Position numbers and translations under genes: made by a program
Assembly: GCA_018240525.1 (NCBI GenBank)
Contig: JAFEFN010000014.1
Span: 234,487 to 298,486 of the forward strand
DNA length: 64,000 nucleotides
Reading direction: 5' to 3'
From: Pseudomonadota bacterium
GTDB lineage: Bacteria > Pseudomonadota > Gammaproteobacteria > Steroidobacterales > Steroidobacteraceae
The notes under the pieces: model-generated
Told to the model about the DNA's origin: nothing
Seen by the model: the letters and a program-made list of their open reading frames with translations, nothing else
The model's database searches: none
Shown here: positions 35,419 to 44,550 of the stretch, piece after piece
How the letters are laid out: each line of letters begins with the position of its first letter
Numbering within the stretch: position 1 is the stretch's first letter

Positions 35419-36717
35419 GTGAGTTCCCCAGTGTCGACTGCCATACGCCTCCCCGCCCCTCCCCGAGGCGCACTTCCCTATCGAGAGTTCGTGGCGCTCA
35501 TGGCCGCGATGCAGGCCCTCAATGCCGCGGCAATCGATACGATGCTGCCCGCGCTGCCCTTGATCGGGCACGACCTTGGCGTGGCGGATGCCAGCCAGCT
35601 GCAGTGGATCATCACCTCTTACGTGATGGGCACCGGCCTTGGGCAGCTGGTGTACGGGCCACTCTCGGACCGTTTCGGGCGCCGGCCTGTCCTGCTGGTC
35701 GCCCTTGCTCTTTACGTGGTGCTGTCCTTGCTGACCACCCTGGCGGCCGGGCTGCACTCCCTGGTGACGCTGCGGGTTTTTCAAGGATTCGTCGCGGCCG
35801 CCACGAGCGTCGTTTCGCGCTCTGTGGTTCGCGATTGCTATTCGGGCGCTGCCATGGCGCGCGTTCTTTCCACGATCTTCTTCGTCTTCCTGATGGTCCC
35901 CATTGTTGCGCCCAGCGTGGGCCAGGCGCTCCTGGCCGTCGTGAGTTGGCGCGGCGTGCTTGGATTCATTGCGATCTTCGGGATCGCGGTCGGCACTTGG
36001 GCGGCGATCCGGCTTCCCGAGACTCTGGAGCCTGCGAACCGGCGCCCGCTGGGCGCCGCTCACCTCGTCCAGGCCGCACACTTTGTCCTGACCCACCGCT
36101 CGTCGATCTTCTACACAGCCGCCGTGAGCATGATGTTCGGATCCTTGCTTGCCTACGTCAGCACGATGCCACAGGTATTCGGTGACGTCTTCCATGCGCC
36201 GCGGCTGCTGGGCCCGGTCTTCGCAGCATGTGCGGCCTCGATGGGGGTCGCCACGCTCGTGAACGCGCGTCTCGTTGAACGGCTTGGAATGCATGCGATT
36301 TCGCATTCGGCGCTCCTGGGGTTCATTCTGATTACGTCCCTTCATGCGGCGATTGCCGGGTCCGGGCACGAATCGCTGCCGACTTTCGCGATCCTGCAGT
36401 CACTCACCATGGCGTGCTTCCCCCTGGCGACCTCGAATTTCGGTGCCATAGCCATGGTTCCCATGGGAGCGATTGCGGGCAGCGCTTCCTCTGTCCAGGG
36501 ACTCATCGCAGTCGTCGGGGGCGCTGCCATCGCCTCCCTTATCGGCCATCAGTGGACCGGGTCGCTGCTCATCCTGCCCGCCGGGTCGGCATGCTGCGGA
36601 ATCGTTGCCCTGGCATGCGTGCTCATCGCCGAGCGCGCGAAGCTGTTTAGCCATTCAGAGCCCGATACGGCATGGGTGGCACCGTCGGAAAGCGGTGAGC
36701 GGGCGCCTGACCTGTAG
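35419..36717 (+). CDS. MFS transporter, Bcr/CflA drug-efflux type
   Basis: 432 aa with a GTG start at 35419. About twelve hydrophobic helices. The opening helix region AAMQALNAAAIDTMLPALPL carries the conserved Asp-Thr-Met-Leu-Pro pattern of the Bcr/CflA subfamily. Motif A between TM2 and TM3 is LVYGPLSDRFGRRPVLL, and motif C-like glycines occur in TM5 (VPIVAPSVGQALL). Members export drugs or small metabolites by proton antiport. No regulator is adjacent. Convergent with the TonB receptor at 37111. Confidence 0.9.
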   Translation: MSSPVSTAIRLPAPPRGALPYREFVALMAAMQALNAAAIDTMLPALPLIGHDLGVADASQLQWIITSYVMGTGLGQLVYGPLSDRFGRRPVLLVALALYVVLSLLTTLAAGLHSLVTLRVFQGFVAAATSVVSRSVVRDCYSGAAMARVLSTIFFVFLMVPIVAPSVGQALLAVVSWRGVLGFIAIFGIAVGTWAAIRLPETLEPANRRPLGAAHLVQAAHFVLTHRSSIFYTAAVSMMFGSLLAYVSTMPQVFGDVFHAPRLLGPVFAACAASMGVATLVNARLVERLGMHAISHSALLGFILITSLHAAIAGSGHESLPTFAILQSLTMACFPLATSNFGAIAMVPMGAIAGSASSVQGLIAVVGGAAIASLIGHQWTGSLLILPAGSACCGIVALACVLIAERAKLFSHSEPDTAWVAPSESGERAPDL

Positions 36718-37110
36718 GTGGAAAGGAGCGTCCGCCCCGCGCGAATGCGCCTCCCTTTACGACTGGCGGCGAGGGGTGCGCGCGGGGCTCGCGCGGGCGC
36801 CCGGCCGCGAAGCCGCCCACTCCGCCGCGATGACAGTCCGCCTGGCCCATGTGACTGCAACAGGCTCGCTGCCATCGTGTGAGAAATTGTGCGATTGCGC
36901 AGCGCCAGGGCGTGACCTGTTAAGGTCCCACCTCGCCTGCCTCCGAACGAGAAGGCCATGCCGCCGCAGAGCCGGCAGTGACCTTCTCAAGCCGCTCAGG
37001 TCGCGCTACGAAGAGGATGTGCAACCGGGAGCGAGTCTTGCGCTTCGGAAGCGCCGATGGCGATTGACCCGCAGCACAGTTAATTTCGGTGCCGGAACCG
37101 ACCGTTGGCG
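36718..37110. other. Gene-free stretch between convergent genes
   Basis: About 390 bp. Frames here are Arg/Ala-rich and motif-free. No convincing hairpin with T-run was found by eye. Confidence 0.45.
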
Positions 37111-40100
37111 TCAGAAGCGATAACCGATAAGTAGCGCTATCACCCTAGGCCGCAGCGGCACTTCCGCCTTGATGAACTGTGATGACGAGATATTGCGTGG
37201 CCCATACTCGTTGGTGAGGTTGTGGCACTGGATCTGGGCGATCCAGTTGTCTTTCGCAACGCCAAAACCGCCGTCATAGGTGGTGTGACCCGGGACCTCG
37301 TAACGCAGCAGCGTGGTGCTCGGCGCGCCGGTAGGTGGGCTTTCACTCGGATCGTTTCCATCGGGAAAGTTCGCAGGCTGGGTACTCATCGGTCCGACAT
37401 GACTCGCGCCGATCCACGCGAAGGGCCTGTAGTCGGCGGCCGTCCAGTCATAGCGCGCCAGCACGTTGAACATCCAGGGCGGCGCAAAGGGCGAGCGCGC
37501 TCCGAGCTGCCCGAAAGGATTCGTATAGGGCACGTCGTTGATCTGCGTGATGCAGTGGCCCTTGGGCGTTGGATTGTGCTCCGTTCGTCCAACATTGGGA
37601 TCGATGCCCACCGAAAGCAGGCAGGGCGTGTCGGACTGGGTCGGTGTATTGACGGAGCTCGACCCCTGCACGCTCAGGCCCTCGGTGAGCCGCGCCGCGA
37701 ACTGCACTTCGATGCCCCTGATGATGTAGCTCGCCCCATTCACGTTGAAGCTGACATTGCCCAGGCTCACCGGGTCGAACAACACCTGCTGGATGTGCTC
37801 CCACTGCATGTAGTACGCGGACACGTTCAGCACTACGCGGTGGTTCAGGAAGTCAGCCTTGAATCCGATTTCGTTGTTGATCAGGCTGTCGGAGTCGAAG
37901 CCCGCGGGTCTTCCGTATTGCCGCGTGAGCCCGTCGGAACGGGAGTACGGGGCCTCCCCAGAAAGTGTCGGCGGCTGACCCGGAAGGGATATCGCCCGGT
38001 TGAAACCGCCCGGGTTCAGACCCTCGGAGTACGTGTAGTAGGCCATGATGTCGGGGGTGGCATGCCATGCCAGACTGCCGCGCCATCGGTGCCCGGACTC
38101 GGATTTGCTCAGGTTGATCGGGAAGCCGCATGCGCCGACTGCAGTGCATGCCCCGTTGGGGTTGTCCACGACGAGCCCCCCGGTGCTGTCCAGGGTGTAG
38201 TACTCCGAACCGTGCTCAAACTCGTCATATCTATACAAACGCAGACCGGCCGTAACGGTCAGTACCTTGGGAACCAGATCGATGTCGATGGACGAAAACA
38301 GCGCGGTCTGGGTGTAACCGCGCTGTATGTCCTCCCCGAATGCCGTGTTCGCCTCCGTACGCAGGCCAGGCGTGGTCGTGAACGTGCCGGGCAGCGGTCC
38401 GACCGCTGAGATGCAGTCCGCGCCCCCGGCCCGCGCGATGTCCAGATTGCTCTGGCTGCAGTGCGGTATCCCGAGGTAGTTGAAGTTCATGTTGTCGCCG
38501 ATGCCGAAGCGTTCCCAGTAAGCACCCGCAAGTCCACGCACCCGGTGACTCGGATCGGTGCTGATGCGGATCTCGTGACTTTGGTGTTGACTGGAGGCCT
38601 GGTCGTGCCAGGTGCCCACCGGTGGCGAACATTGCAGTGGTTTGCCGGTAAGCTGGGGGAAGAGGTACGGGTTGAAATAGCCCGCCCCTGTCCCGATGCA
38701 CGCGTAATAAGATGAGGCAGTGGAACTTCGCAGGTAGTTGGAGTAGTCCTGCTGCGCCTCGATGTGGCGCGTCATGTAGCTGCCGCTGTAGACCACGTCC
38801 AGCATATTGCCGAGCCTCCCGCTGATCGTAAGCGCGGTGCTTTCGTAGCGGTCCCTGTTCAGGGCAGGCGCAAAGGCGGTGAGCTGGTAAGGCTGCAGTG
38901 CCCGCCCGTCCGTGCTGGTTGGATAGGCGAAGAAATATCCGTCCGCGCGCGTGTCCTGGACGTTCTGCTGCAGGAGTGCCTCCCAGCGGTCGTTTATTCT
39001 CCACAGCGCGGAGATGCGCGCGCCGCCGATGTCGACCGCGTTGCTGTTCGCGGCTTGCAGGGAGGCGTTGTTTGCGCTCGGATTGCCGCCGAAGTCGTAC
39101 GGAATTGAGCCTGGGAAATAGCCAATGGTGGCCGGGACGTTGTCGATGTAGCCGCCGCGGTGCTCGGAAAATATCACTGCACGCAGGCCAAACCTGTTCT
39201 CGGCCAGAGGCACGTTGAGTAGCGCCTGCACGGTGCTGGTCGGATCCCCGCCCGCGGTGGTGCCGTAGCTCGCGGTGATTTCGGCGGCAACCGCCTCGAG
39301 CTGCGGTTTGTTGGTGACGTAGCGGATGACGCCTGCCTGGGCTCCGCCACCGAAGAGCGTGCCCTGGGGCCCTTCTAGGACCTCGACTCGCTCCATATCA
39401 GCCAGGTAAACATCATTGTTGTGCCCGGGAAACTGCATCGACTGATCGTCAAGGTACAGTGCCACATTCGGAAATGGCGCAATCGTTGCCTGCGACTGGG
39501 CTCCCGTGCCGCTGCCCCCGAGCCCGCGCATGAAGATGTTGCCAGTGCCCGGGCTGTCGCCACTGAAAGTCACGTTGCTCGTGTATTTCAGCAGGTCGGC
39601 CGTAGTGGTTGCGTTGCGCTGCTTGAGCTGTTCGCCCGTGATCGTCTGGATGGTGGTCGGCACATCCTGAATGCTCTGGGTGCCACGGCTGGCGGTAACT
39701 ATCACCTCATCGCGCTCCGCGCCCGGCAGCACTCGCACTGGCTTCTCGGGCGGCGGCGCCGGTCCGACGAAGATGCGGATGCTGTGGGAAGTGAGGTGCT
39801 CGAAACGCAGGCCGGTGCCTTGCAGCAGCTGCGTAAGCGCTTCATCGCCGCCCAAGCCCGCGGCAACGGGATGCGATCGTTGGTTGCTCACGACACTTGA
39901 GACGTAGATCAGCTGCAATCCGGTCTGCTTCCGGAACGCCTCCAGGGCCTGTCCCAGGGGTTGGGCTGGAATTGCGCCGCTGAGTGCCCTGGATTCGGCC
40001 GCGTAACCGCAGGTCGCCCCGACCCCCATGAGCGCCGCGGACAGGCAAAGCGAGCCGCTGCGCAGTGCCCGGGAGACTACCGACGCTATTTGCGAAGGGC

Positions 40101-40119
40101 GCTGGCGCGAGCCAACCAT
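37111..40119 (-). CDS. TonB-dependent receptor with STN domain (second system)
   Basis: 1002 aa. Signal peptide to about residue 40 (GSLCLSAALMGVGATCGYAA). STN domain about 45-115 (IPAQPLGQALEAFRKQTGLQ ... QLLQGTGLRFEHL). Plug from DEVIVTASRGTQSIQDVPTT with VLEGPQGTLFGGGAQAGVIR, then a long barrel ending in LLIGYRF with terminal Phe. Several Cys pairs occur in extracellular-loop positions. FecR and ECF sigma genes lie upstream on the same strand. Compared with the first receptor (4554-7115) it is 150 residues longer and not closely similar in the barrel, so it takes a different ligand. No downstream hydrolase accompanies it. Confidence 0.93.
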   Translation of the reverse strand: MVGSRQRPSQIASVVSRALRSGSLCLSAALMGVGATCGYAAESRALSGAIPAQPLGQALEAFRKQTGLQLIYVSSVVSNQRSHPVAAGLGGDEALTQLLQGTGLRFEHLTSHSIRIFVGPAPPPEKPVRVLPGAERDEVIVTASRGTQSIQDVPTTIQTITGEQLKQRNATTTADLLKYTSNVTFSGDSPGTGNIFMRGLGGSGTGAQSQATIAPFPNVALYLDDQSMQFPGHNNDVYLADMERVEVLEGPQGTLFGGGAQAGVIRYVTNKPQLEAVAAEITASYGTTAGGDPTSTVQALLNVPLAENRFGLRAVIFSEHRGGYIDNVPATIGYFPGSIPYDFGGNPSANNASLQAANSNAVDIGGARISALWRINDRWEALLQQNVQDTRADGYFFAYPTSTDGRALQPYQLTAFAPALNRDRYESTALTISGRLGNMLDVVYSGSYMTRHIEAQQDYSNYLRSSTASSYYACIGTGAGYFNPYLFPQLTGKPLQCSPPVGTWHDQASSQHQSHEIRISTDPSHRVRGLAGAYWERFGIGDNMNFNYLGIPHCSQSNLDIARAGGADCISAVGPLPGTFTTTPGLRTEANTAFGEDIQRGYTQTALFSSIDIDLVPKVLTVTAGLRLYRYDEFEHGSEYYTLDSTGGLVVDNPNGACTAVGACGFPINLSKSESGHRWRGSLAWHATPDIMAYYTYSEGLNPGGFNRAISLPGQPPTLSGEAPYSRSDGLTRQYGRPAGFDSDSLINNEIGFKADFLNHRVVLNVSAYYMQWEHIQQVLFDPVSLGNVSFNVNGASYIIRGIEVQFAARLTEGLSVQGSSSVNTPTQSDTPCLLSVGIDPNVGRTEHNPTPKGHCITQINDVPYTNPFGQLGARSPFAPPWMFNVLARYDWTAADYRPFAWIGASHVGPMSTQPANFPDGNDPSESPPTGAPSTTLLRYEVPGHTTYDGGFGVAKDNWIAQIQCHNLTNEYGPRNISSSQFIKAEVPLRPRVIALLIGYRF

Positions 40120-40211
40120 GCCATTCCATTCAGCCGGTTCTTGGCGTGAACTTCACCTGCAGCGTAGCGCAGTAAGACCGCTGCCGGTAAGAAAATGGGC
40201 CACGCCGCCAC

Positions 40212-41291
40212 CTACCGCTGGGAAACCTCAATTCGGGTCGGAGTCGTCTGTACCTTCAGACCTTTCAGAGTCCGCAGGAATGCGACGAAGGCGTCGGCAT
40301 CATCCGTGGCAAACGCCCCGCTGATCTCCAGCCTCCCGAGGGATGGCGTGAGGATGACGACCGGCTTCTTGGCATAGCGGTTGAACTCAGCGACGACTTG
40401 CTCGAGGGGCTCGTGGTCGAAAACGATCTCGCGATGCAGCCAGGCGGTCTCGTTCTGCGCATCCACCTTGGCTGGCACAGACGGCCCTGCCGCCTCGGTC
40501 ACCTGAACCTGCTCGTTGGCCCCGACCTGTACGTACCGCGGGGAAGCGAAGCCCCTCTCCGCGCCCCGATCCAGCGGTTGTGACAGGCCCACCGAGACCC
40601 GCCCCTCAAGCACCGTGACCACGGTGGCATCTGCCTTGAGGCGCACGTCGAACTGAGTCCCGATCGCGATGACCTCTGCCGGACCGCCGACCACCCTGAA
40701 CGCGCGGGCCGGGTCATGCGCGACTTTGAACTCCGCCTGCCCGGAACTGAGCATGACCAGACGCTCGGTTGCACTGAATCGAATGGTGACTGAACTGTCC
40801 GTATTCAGATGCACCACGGAATTGTCCGCGAGGCGACGATTGAGTTGCTCGCCGTGGCCCGTCTCAAAGTGTAGCGTCGGGATTCCGGCACTCGGCTCCG
40901 GGCGGCCCGGATGGCCAGACCGGAGTGAAACCAGCCCGAAGCTCAGCACCGCGATTGCAGCAATACTCGCCGCGGCGGCCACCCACCGCTGAGTAGTGCC
41001 GGTGCTGCCAGCGGCAAAGCGTGCCCACAGAGAATGGACCGGGGCATCCTCGTCGTCCCTCGCTCCGGCAAGAACAGCCTCCACCGCATACTCCGGAGCG
41101 CTGCGGGCCAGTCGCAGGTCGCGCGCGACGGCGGAGCCTCGGAGAAATTCCTCGACATGAAGCGGAGACGCCTTGAGCCACGCAGCGAGTGCCGCTGACT
41201 GCCGCACGTCCAGCCCGTCTTCATTCGCGACAATCCAGTCGGCTGCCTGTTCGGCAATGCTCGCACGGACTTGCTCTTCCTTGGACATCAT
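40212..41291 (-). CDS. FecR-type anti-sigma factor (second system)
   Basis: 359 aa. N-terminal DUF4880 helices (IAEQAADWIVANEDG ... LAAWLKASPLHVEEFLRG), one transmembrane helix (AAAASIAAIAVLSFGLVSL, about 116-134), FecR domain (TLHFETGHGEQLNRRLADNS) and C-terminal DUF4974/STN-like segment (EIVFDHEPLEQVVAEFNRYA). It should restrain the sigma factor encoded 4 bp upstream and receive a signal from the receptor at 37111. The gap to the receptor gene is 92 bp, enough for a separate sigma-dependent promoter. Confidence 0.93.
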   Translation of the reverse strand: MMSKEEQVRASIAEQAADWIVANEDGLDVRQSAALAAWLKASPLHVEEFLRGSAVARDLRLARSAPEYAVEAVLAGARDDEDAPVHSLWARFAAGSTGTTQRWVAAAASIAAIAVLSFGLVSLRSGHPGRPEPSAGIPTLHFETGHGEQLNRRLADNSVVHLNTDSSVTIRFSATERLVMLSSGQAEFKVAHDPARAFRVVGGPAEVIAIGTQFDVRLKADATVVTVLEGRVSVGLSQPLDRGAERGFASPRYVQVGANEQVQVTEAAGPSVPAKVDAQNETAWLHREIVFDHEPLEQVVAEFNRYAKKPVVILTPSLGRLEISGAFATDDADAFVAFLRTLKGLKVQTTPTRIEVSQR

Positions 41292-41295
41292 GGGC

Positions 41296-41811
41296 TCAAC
41301 CCAGCCGCGCCATGCGGCGTTGACAGTGACTCATACCCTGGGCGACGTATTTCTTGGCCATCTGCTGCGAGATCCCCAGGTGGATGGCGATCTCACGGTA
41401 CGACAGCTCGTGCGTAAACTTGAGGACGACTGCGGCCCGGGCCCGAGGTCGCAGCTGCTTCAGGACCTCGTTGAGCCGTGCGAGTCGCTGGCTGGTGTCC
41501 AGATCGCCATCGAAGGCAGGTAGCGCCTGGAGCTGCTCGTGCGCGGGCGCATCCTCGATGTCGACACCCATCGCCTGCCGGCGCTCAAGCGCCGCATGCT
41601 CCTTCACCAGGTTGTTGGCCACTGTGTAGAGGTAGTGCGCGGGGTTGCGAATGGCATCCTGATCGCTGACGCGCAGCATTCGCACATAGACCTCTTGCGC
41701 CAGGTCAGGCGCATCCGCCTTGCTGCGCAGCCGCCTGAGGAAAAAGGCATGGAGGCCGGCGCGGTGCTCGGTGAACAGCCGCTCCACAAAGGAATGCTTG
41801 GTGTCAGCCAC
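41296..41811 (-). CDS. ECF RNA polymerase sigma factor, FecI type (second system)
   Basis: 171 aa. Region 2: FVERLFTEHRAGLHAFFLRR ... APDLAQEVYVRML ... HYLYTVANNLVKEHA. Region 4: LKQLRPRARAAVVLKFTHEL, then SYREIAIHLGISQQMAKKYV. It is first in the minus-strand set sigma, FecR, receptor, and is divergent from the UrcA gene with about 180 bp between. Promoter specificity is expected to be confined to this locus, as usual for FecI-like factors. Confidence 0.93.
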   Translation of the reverse strand: MADTKHSFVERLFTEHRAGLHAFFLRRLRSKADAPDLAQEVYVRMLRVSDQDAIRNPAHYLYTVANNLVKEHAALERRQAMGVDIEDAPAHEQLQALPAFDGDLDTSQRLARLNEVLKQLRPRARAAVVLKFTHELSYREIAIHLGISQQMAKKYVAQGMSHCQRRMARLG

Positions 41812-41993
41812 GGTCGGCGCAGCGCATCAAAAAGTCCCCGTTTGGTACTTAGAGTGCCCAAGCCCGGAATTGGTAACCAAAACATTCTGCGCCCCGGAAT
41901 GGCGCGGGGCCATTTTTCAGGGTACCTAAATCGACGGACGGGACTCTTATCCTGCAACCCGAGCAATTCGCCCGGGTGCAGAGGGAGACACCC

Positions 41994-42386
41994 ATGTACA
42001 TCAAATCGGCTCACAGTTGCGCGACGTTTGCGGCCGGTGCCCTGGCGGTCTGTGCCGCCACGCTGACAGGCAATGCGGCTGCCAAGGAATTTGGCGTGCA
42101 GGTCGCCATCCGTGTAGACATGCGCGGAATCGACGTGCGGCAGCCTGCCGGGGCACACGAGCTGTATCGGCGTCTTGAACATGCGGCGAACGTCGCCTGC
42201 ACGTACGGCAACCGGGTTGACCTGAAGCCTGCGGAAAACCTCGACGGCTGCCGCGACGACGCGCTGGGAAGCGCAGTGCACTCAGTCAATTCGCCGCTCG
42301 TGACGCAGCTGTATCTGGAGAACCATACGCTCCGGCAAGCCGCGGCACACGGCATTCAAGTCCCGAAGCAGGTCGCGTCAAAGTGA
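41994..42386 (+). CDS. UrcA family protein
   Basis: 130 aa from the ATG at 41994 with GAGGGAGA upstream. Signal peptide ends near GNAAAK (about residue 30). Mature part about 100 residues with the family pattern: IRVDMRGIDVRQPAGAHELY, then RRLEHAANVAC, a second Cys in LDGCRDDALGSAVHSVNSPL, and a basic tail. The two Cys probably pair. UrcA-like proteins are small periplasmic proteins of unknown function, common in sphingomonads, Caulobacter and Steroidobacter relatives, which is a weak taxonomic hint. Confidence 0.83.
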   Translation: MYIKSAHSCATFAAGALAVCAATLTGNAAAKEFGVQVAIRVDMRGIDVRQPAGAHELYRRLEHAANVACTYGNRVDLKPAENLDGCRDDALGSAVHSVNSPLVTQLYLENHTLRQAAAHGIQVPKQVASK

Positions 42387-42476
42387 CGGATTGCTCCATC
42401 CCGCACTGCAACAGTTAGCAGTCACTGCATTCCTGGGTGACCGAGTGTTGCCATCGTCGCTGCAAGGTGAGTGCCA

Positions 42477-44135
42477 ATGAAAACCAAGTCTCGGATTCCG
42501 GCCCTGTGTCTGTTGTCCGCCGCCGTGCTGGCGACGATCGCAGCGTGCGGAGGCGGGGATACCCCCGTCCCTCTACCCCCACCGGTCGTCACCTACACGG
42601 TCGGCGGCACGGTCTCCGGGCTCTCCGGCAGCGGCCTGGCACTGGAGAATAATGGTGGCGACGACCTTGCGGTTTCGGCAACCGGTCCATTCAGTTTCGC
42701 CAAGACCCTCGTCAGTGGCGCCAAGTACGCGGTCACGGTAAAGACACAGCCCTCCTCCCCCGTACAAAGCTGCGTCGTTGGCAATGACTCGGGTACCGTC
42801 GGCTCGACAAACGTCACCAACGTCACCGTCACCTGTACGACCCCGGCGACGGTAACTGTGGGCGGGACGGTGACCGGCCTCACTGGCGTGGGCCTGGCAT
42901 TGAACTACAACGACTCCGTCAACCCTCCGGTGCAGCTTGCGGTGTCCGCGTCGGGAACCTTCACCTTTCCGTCCGCTGTCGTTCAGGGCAGTTCTTATCA
43001 GGTGACGGTCGGCACCGAGCCCAGCTCCCCGGTGCAGAATTGCGTCGTTACAAACGGGTCCGGCGTTGTCGGTAGCGAGAATATCAGCAACATCTCCATC
43101 GCGTGTTCGGGCGTGGGGCGCTTCGCCTACGTCGCAAATGCAGGCGATGACTCGATCTCGGTGTATTCGATCGACCCGACGACCGGCGCCCTGACGGCCG
43201 TCGGGACGCCCGTGCCCACGGGAGCCTCTCCGTATGCCATCGTGGCAAGCCCGGATGGGCTGCACCTCTATGTGGTCAATGAGAGCTCCAACGACATCTC
43301 GGCATACCTCGTCGATGCGGTCAGCGGCACGCTGTCCGAGATTGCCGGCTCGCCCTTCGCGACGGGCACGGACCCGCAGGCCCTCGCCTTCGATCCGACC
43401 GGTGCCTACCTCTACGTCGCCAACAACGGCAGCAATAACCTATCTGCCTTTGGTGTCGATCCAATTACCGGGGCGTTGAGCTCGCTGCCGATCGCCACCT
43501 ATGCCACCGGCAGCGGCCCGTCCGCCATCTCGGTGGACCGCGCCGGGAAGTTTGTCTTTGTGGCGAACAACGGTGGATCCAACGATATCTCCGGATTTGC
43601 GATCACGGCCGGAGCGGGGGCCCTGACGCCGGTGCCCGGATCACCGTTCGCGGCGGGCCCCCCGTTTTCTCCTGATATCAGCCCCCTGAGTCTGGTGTTC
43701 ATCGAGTCTTCGGTCTTCTACGGCCTCTGCCTGACGGCCTACGATCCCTACAATGGCCTGGTGGTCCCGTTCTTTTCGGTCGACAACGCCACGGGCGCGC
43801 TGACGTTTGCTTCCGGATGGCTCGTCGCGGTAGACAACTACATCGCGACCGATCGCAATGGTGAGGTCCTGTACGGAGCCACCCGGGGGGGCCTCGTCGG
43901 ATACGGGATTTCTGATGCCTCGGGTGACCTGACGACCCTGCCGGGCTACCCTTATGCTTCCGGTCGGAATGCCTACTCGGTGACGGTTGATCCTTCCAAT
44001 CAGTTCTTGTACGTCCCGAACGAGGGTGCCGGCACTATCTCCGGATTCGTTCGCAACCCGGATGGCTCGTTGACCGCCATATCGGGCGGGCCCTTTGCAT
44101 CAGGCCACTATCCGGTCTTCATCGCGATCATCTGA
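42477..44135 (+). CDS. Beta-propeller lipoprotein (YVTN/lactonase-like repeats)
   Basis: 552 aa from the ATG at 42477 (AAGGTGAG upstream). Lipobox ATIAAC. After a Pro-rich linker come two near-identical modules of about 85 residues (VGGTVSGLSGSGLALENNGG and VGGTVTGLTGVGLALNYNDS), each ending in a Cys-containing strand; this module is frequent in proteobacterial surface proteins. From about residue 220 seven propeller blades follow with 'YVAN.G..+IS.Y.ID..TGAL' (FAYVANAGDDSISVYSIDPT). It is likely anchored at the outer membrane. The 6-phosphogluconolactonase-like fold does not prove enzymatic activity. A GC-rich hairpin follows at 44149. Confidence 0.85.
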   Translation: MKTKSRIPALCLLSAAVLATIAACGGGDTPVPLPPPVVTYTVGGTVSGLSGSGLALENNGGDDLAVSATGPFSFAKTLVSGAKYAVTVKTQPSSPVQSCVVGNDSGTVGSTNVTNVTVTCTTPATVTVGGTVTGLTGVGLALNYNDSVNPPVQLAVSASGTFTFPSAVVQGSSYQVTVGTEPSSPVQNCVVTNGSGVVGSENISNISIACSGVGRFAYVANAGDDSISVYSIDPTTGALTAVGTPVPTGASPYAIVASPDGLHLYVVNESSNDISAYLVDAVSGTLSEIAGSPFATGTDPQALAFDPTGAYLYVANNGSNNLSAFGVDPITGALSSLPIATYATGSGPSAISVDRAGKFVFVANNGGSNDISGFAITAGAGALTPVPGSPFAAGPPFSPDISPLSLVFIESSVFYGLCLTAYDPYNGLVVPFFSVDNATGALTFASGWLVAVDNYIATDRNGEVLYGATRGGLVGYGISDASGDLTTLPGYPYASGRNAYSVTVDPSNQFLYVPNEGAGTISGFVRNPDGSLTAISGGPFASGHYPVFIAII

Positions 44136-44550
44136 ACAATCCCAAGGGCGCCCCCGCGGCTTGGCGGCGGGGGCGTGCCAGGCTCGCGGCATGACCGACG
44201 AAACATTACTTCTCGCGCGCCCTGCTCAAACTGCCGTCTCAATGGCGCTGAAGACCCAGATCAGGGGGGCCGCCCACCGGATAGGTGGGTAGCGAGGAGC
44301 TGCCGCAACCCCGCGAACGCTCCGGCGCAGAAGCAAGGGCCAGGGGCCAACCTCATGCTTGCTCGAGAATTGGCGCATCGCACTGCCCTGCACCAACATC
44401 CCACAGGATCTAATTGTTAGAGTCCTGGTTTCGGAAAAGCCGCAAGGTGCCCGCCAATCGGGCGGTTGTGCCAGAATCGTCCGGATGCGCCGCCCCTTGC
44501 CCCGGGCGCACCATGCGCGCCGTTGCCTGGCTGTACAAAGAGAGGAAGCA
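44136..44550. other. Intergenic region upstream of a hydrolase gene
   Basis: About 415 bp. Holds the hairpin at 44149-44175. Frames in it lack motifs. The right edge carries AGAGGAAG, the ribosome site of the next gene. Confidence 0.5.
44149..44175 (+). terminator. GC-rich hairpin after the propeller lipoprotein
   Basis: 9-bp stem CGCCCCCGC / GCGGGGGCG with a 9-nt loop, 14 bp after the stop codon. No T-run follows, so efficiency is uncertain. Confidence 0.5.
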
